The translations under genes and the position numbers were made by a program. A stretch of DNA of 6,237 bases from UBA724 sp964229545 (GTDB lineage Bacteria; Bacteroidota; Bacteroidia; Flavobacteriales; Flavobacteriaceae), in assembly GCA_964229545.1 (NCBI GenBank), contig CAXRDP010000070.1, positions 1 to 6,237 of the forward strand, written 5' to 3'. Below the pieces are notes generated by a model. The model searched no databases. It was given only the letters and a program-made list of their open reading frames with translations, and was not told the DNA's origin. Of this stretch, positions 6,169 through 6,237 are shown piece after piece. Position 1 is the first letter of the stretch, and every line of letters starts with the position of its first letter.

Positions 6169-6237
6169 AGATCGGAAGAGCACACGTCTGAACTCCAGTC
6201 ACACTGGTAGATCTCGTATGCCGTCTTCTGCTTGAAA
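6169..6237 (+). other. Illumina TruSeq-type index adapter (sequencing artefact)
   Basis: These 69 bases are not genomic. They read AGATCGGAAGAGC and onward through GAACTCCAGTCAC (6169-6202), the standard indexed-adapter sequence. An 8-base index ACTGGTAG follows (6203-6210), then ATCTCGTATGCC...GCTTG (6211-6234), the P7 end, and finally AAA (6235-6237), as seen when a read runs past the adapter end. The order, lengths and junctions fit a full adapter without mismatch, as far as I remember the sequence. Genomic sequence stops at about 6168; the A at 6169 may be the A-tailing base or genomic. Confidence 0.98.

Noticed and set aside
6183..6185. GTG as the real start of the ABC ATPase
   Set aside because: The codon lies inside adapter sequence, and the native protein must extend about 190-200 residues further upstream.

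Overview
The window looks like a complete short assembly contig from a member of the Bacteroidota, probably an environmental or metagenomic one. Three things point there: a bat (Bacteroides aerotolerance) gene pair; no Shine-Dalgarno sequences; and a perfect TAnnTTTG (-7 type) promoter element before each of the five genes whose upstream non-coding DNA is visible. Everything recognisable is housekeeping or common accessory content. I found no phage, insertion sequence, CRISPR array, tRNA, rRNA or defence system.

Layout: the left edge cuts into batD (1-684, 3' part only), followed 1 nt later by batE (686-1444), the last genes of a membrane/periplasmic Bat operon. batE converges on a cvpA-family membrane protein gene (1441-1962, minus), and their stop codons overlap by 4 nt. 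A 49-nt divergent region separates cvpA from a small conserved-looking hypothetical gene (2012-2368, plus), followed by pheS (2396-3424, plus), the phenylalanyl-tRNA synthetase alpha subunit. pheS converges on gpsA (3421-4404, minus; NAD(P)-dependent glycerol-3-phosphate dehydrogenase), again with a 4-nt stop overlap. Upstream of gpsA on the minus strand are a 213-nt spacer with a strong hairpin, a small four-helix membrane protein gene (4618-5049), and the 3' two thirds of a double-domain peptide-type ABC transporter ATPase gene (5112-6168).

The most important observation is technical. Bases 6169-6237 are not genomic: they are a complete Illumina TruSeq-type index adapter with an 8-base index (ACTGGTAG) and three trailing A. 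The ABC gene therefore has no real start here, and the apparent N-terminus MCSSDL is translated adapter.

The genes do not form one pathway. batD/batE probably act together in the envelope, PheS in translation, and GpsA in phospholipid precursor synthesis. CvpA, the four-helix protein and the ABC ATPase are membrane-associated. The transcriptional signals suggest short independent units with very short or absent 5' leaders.
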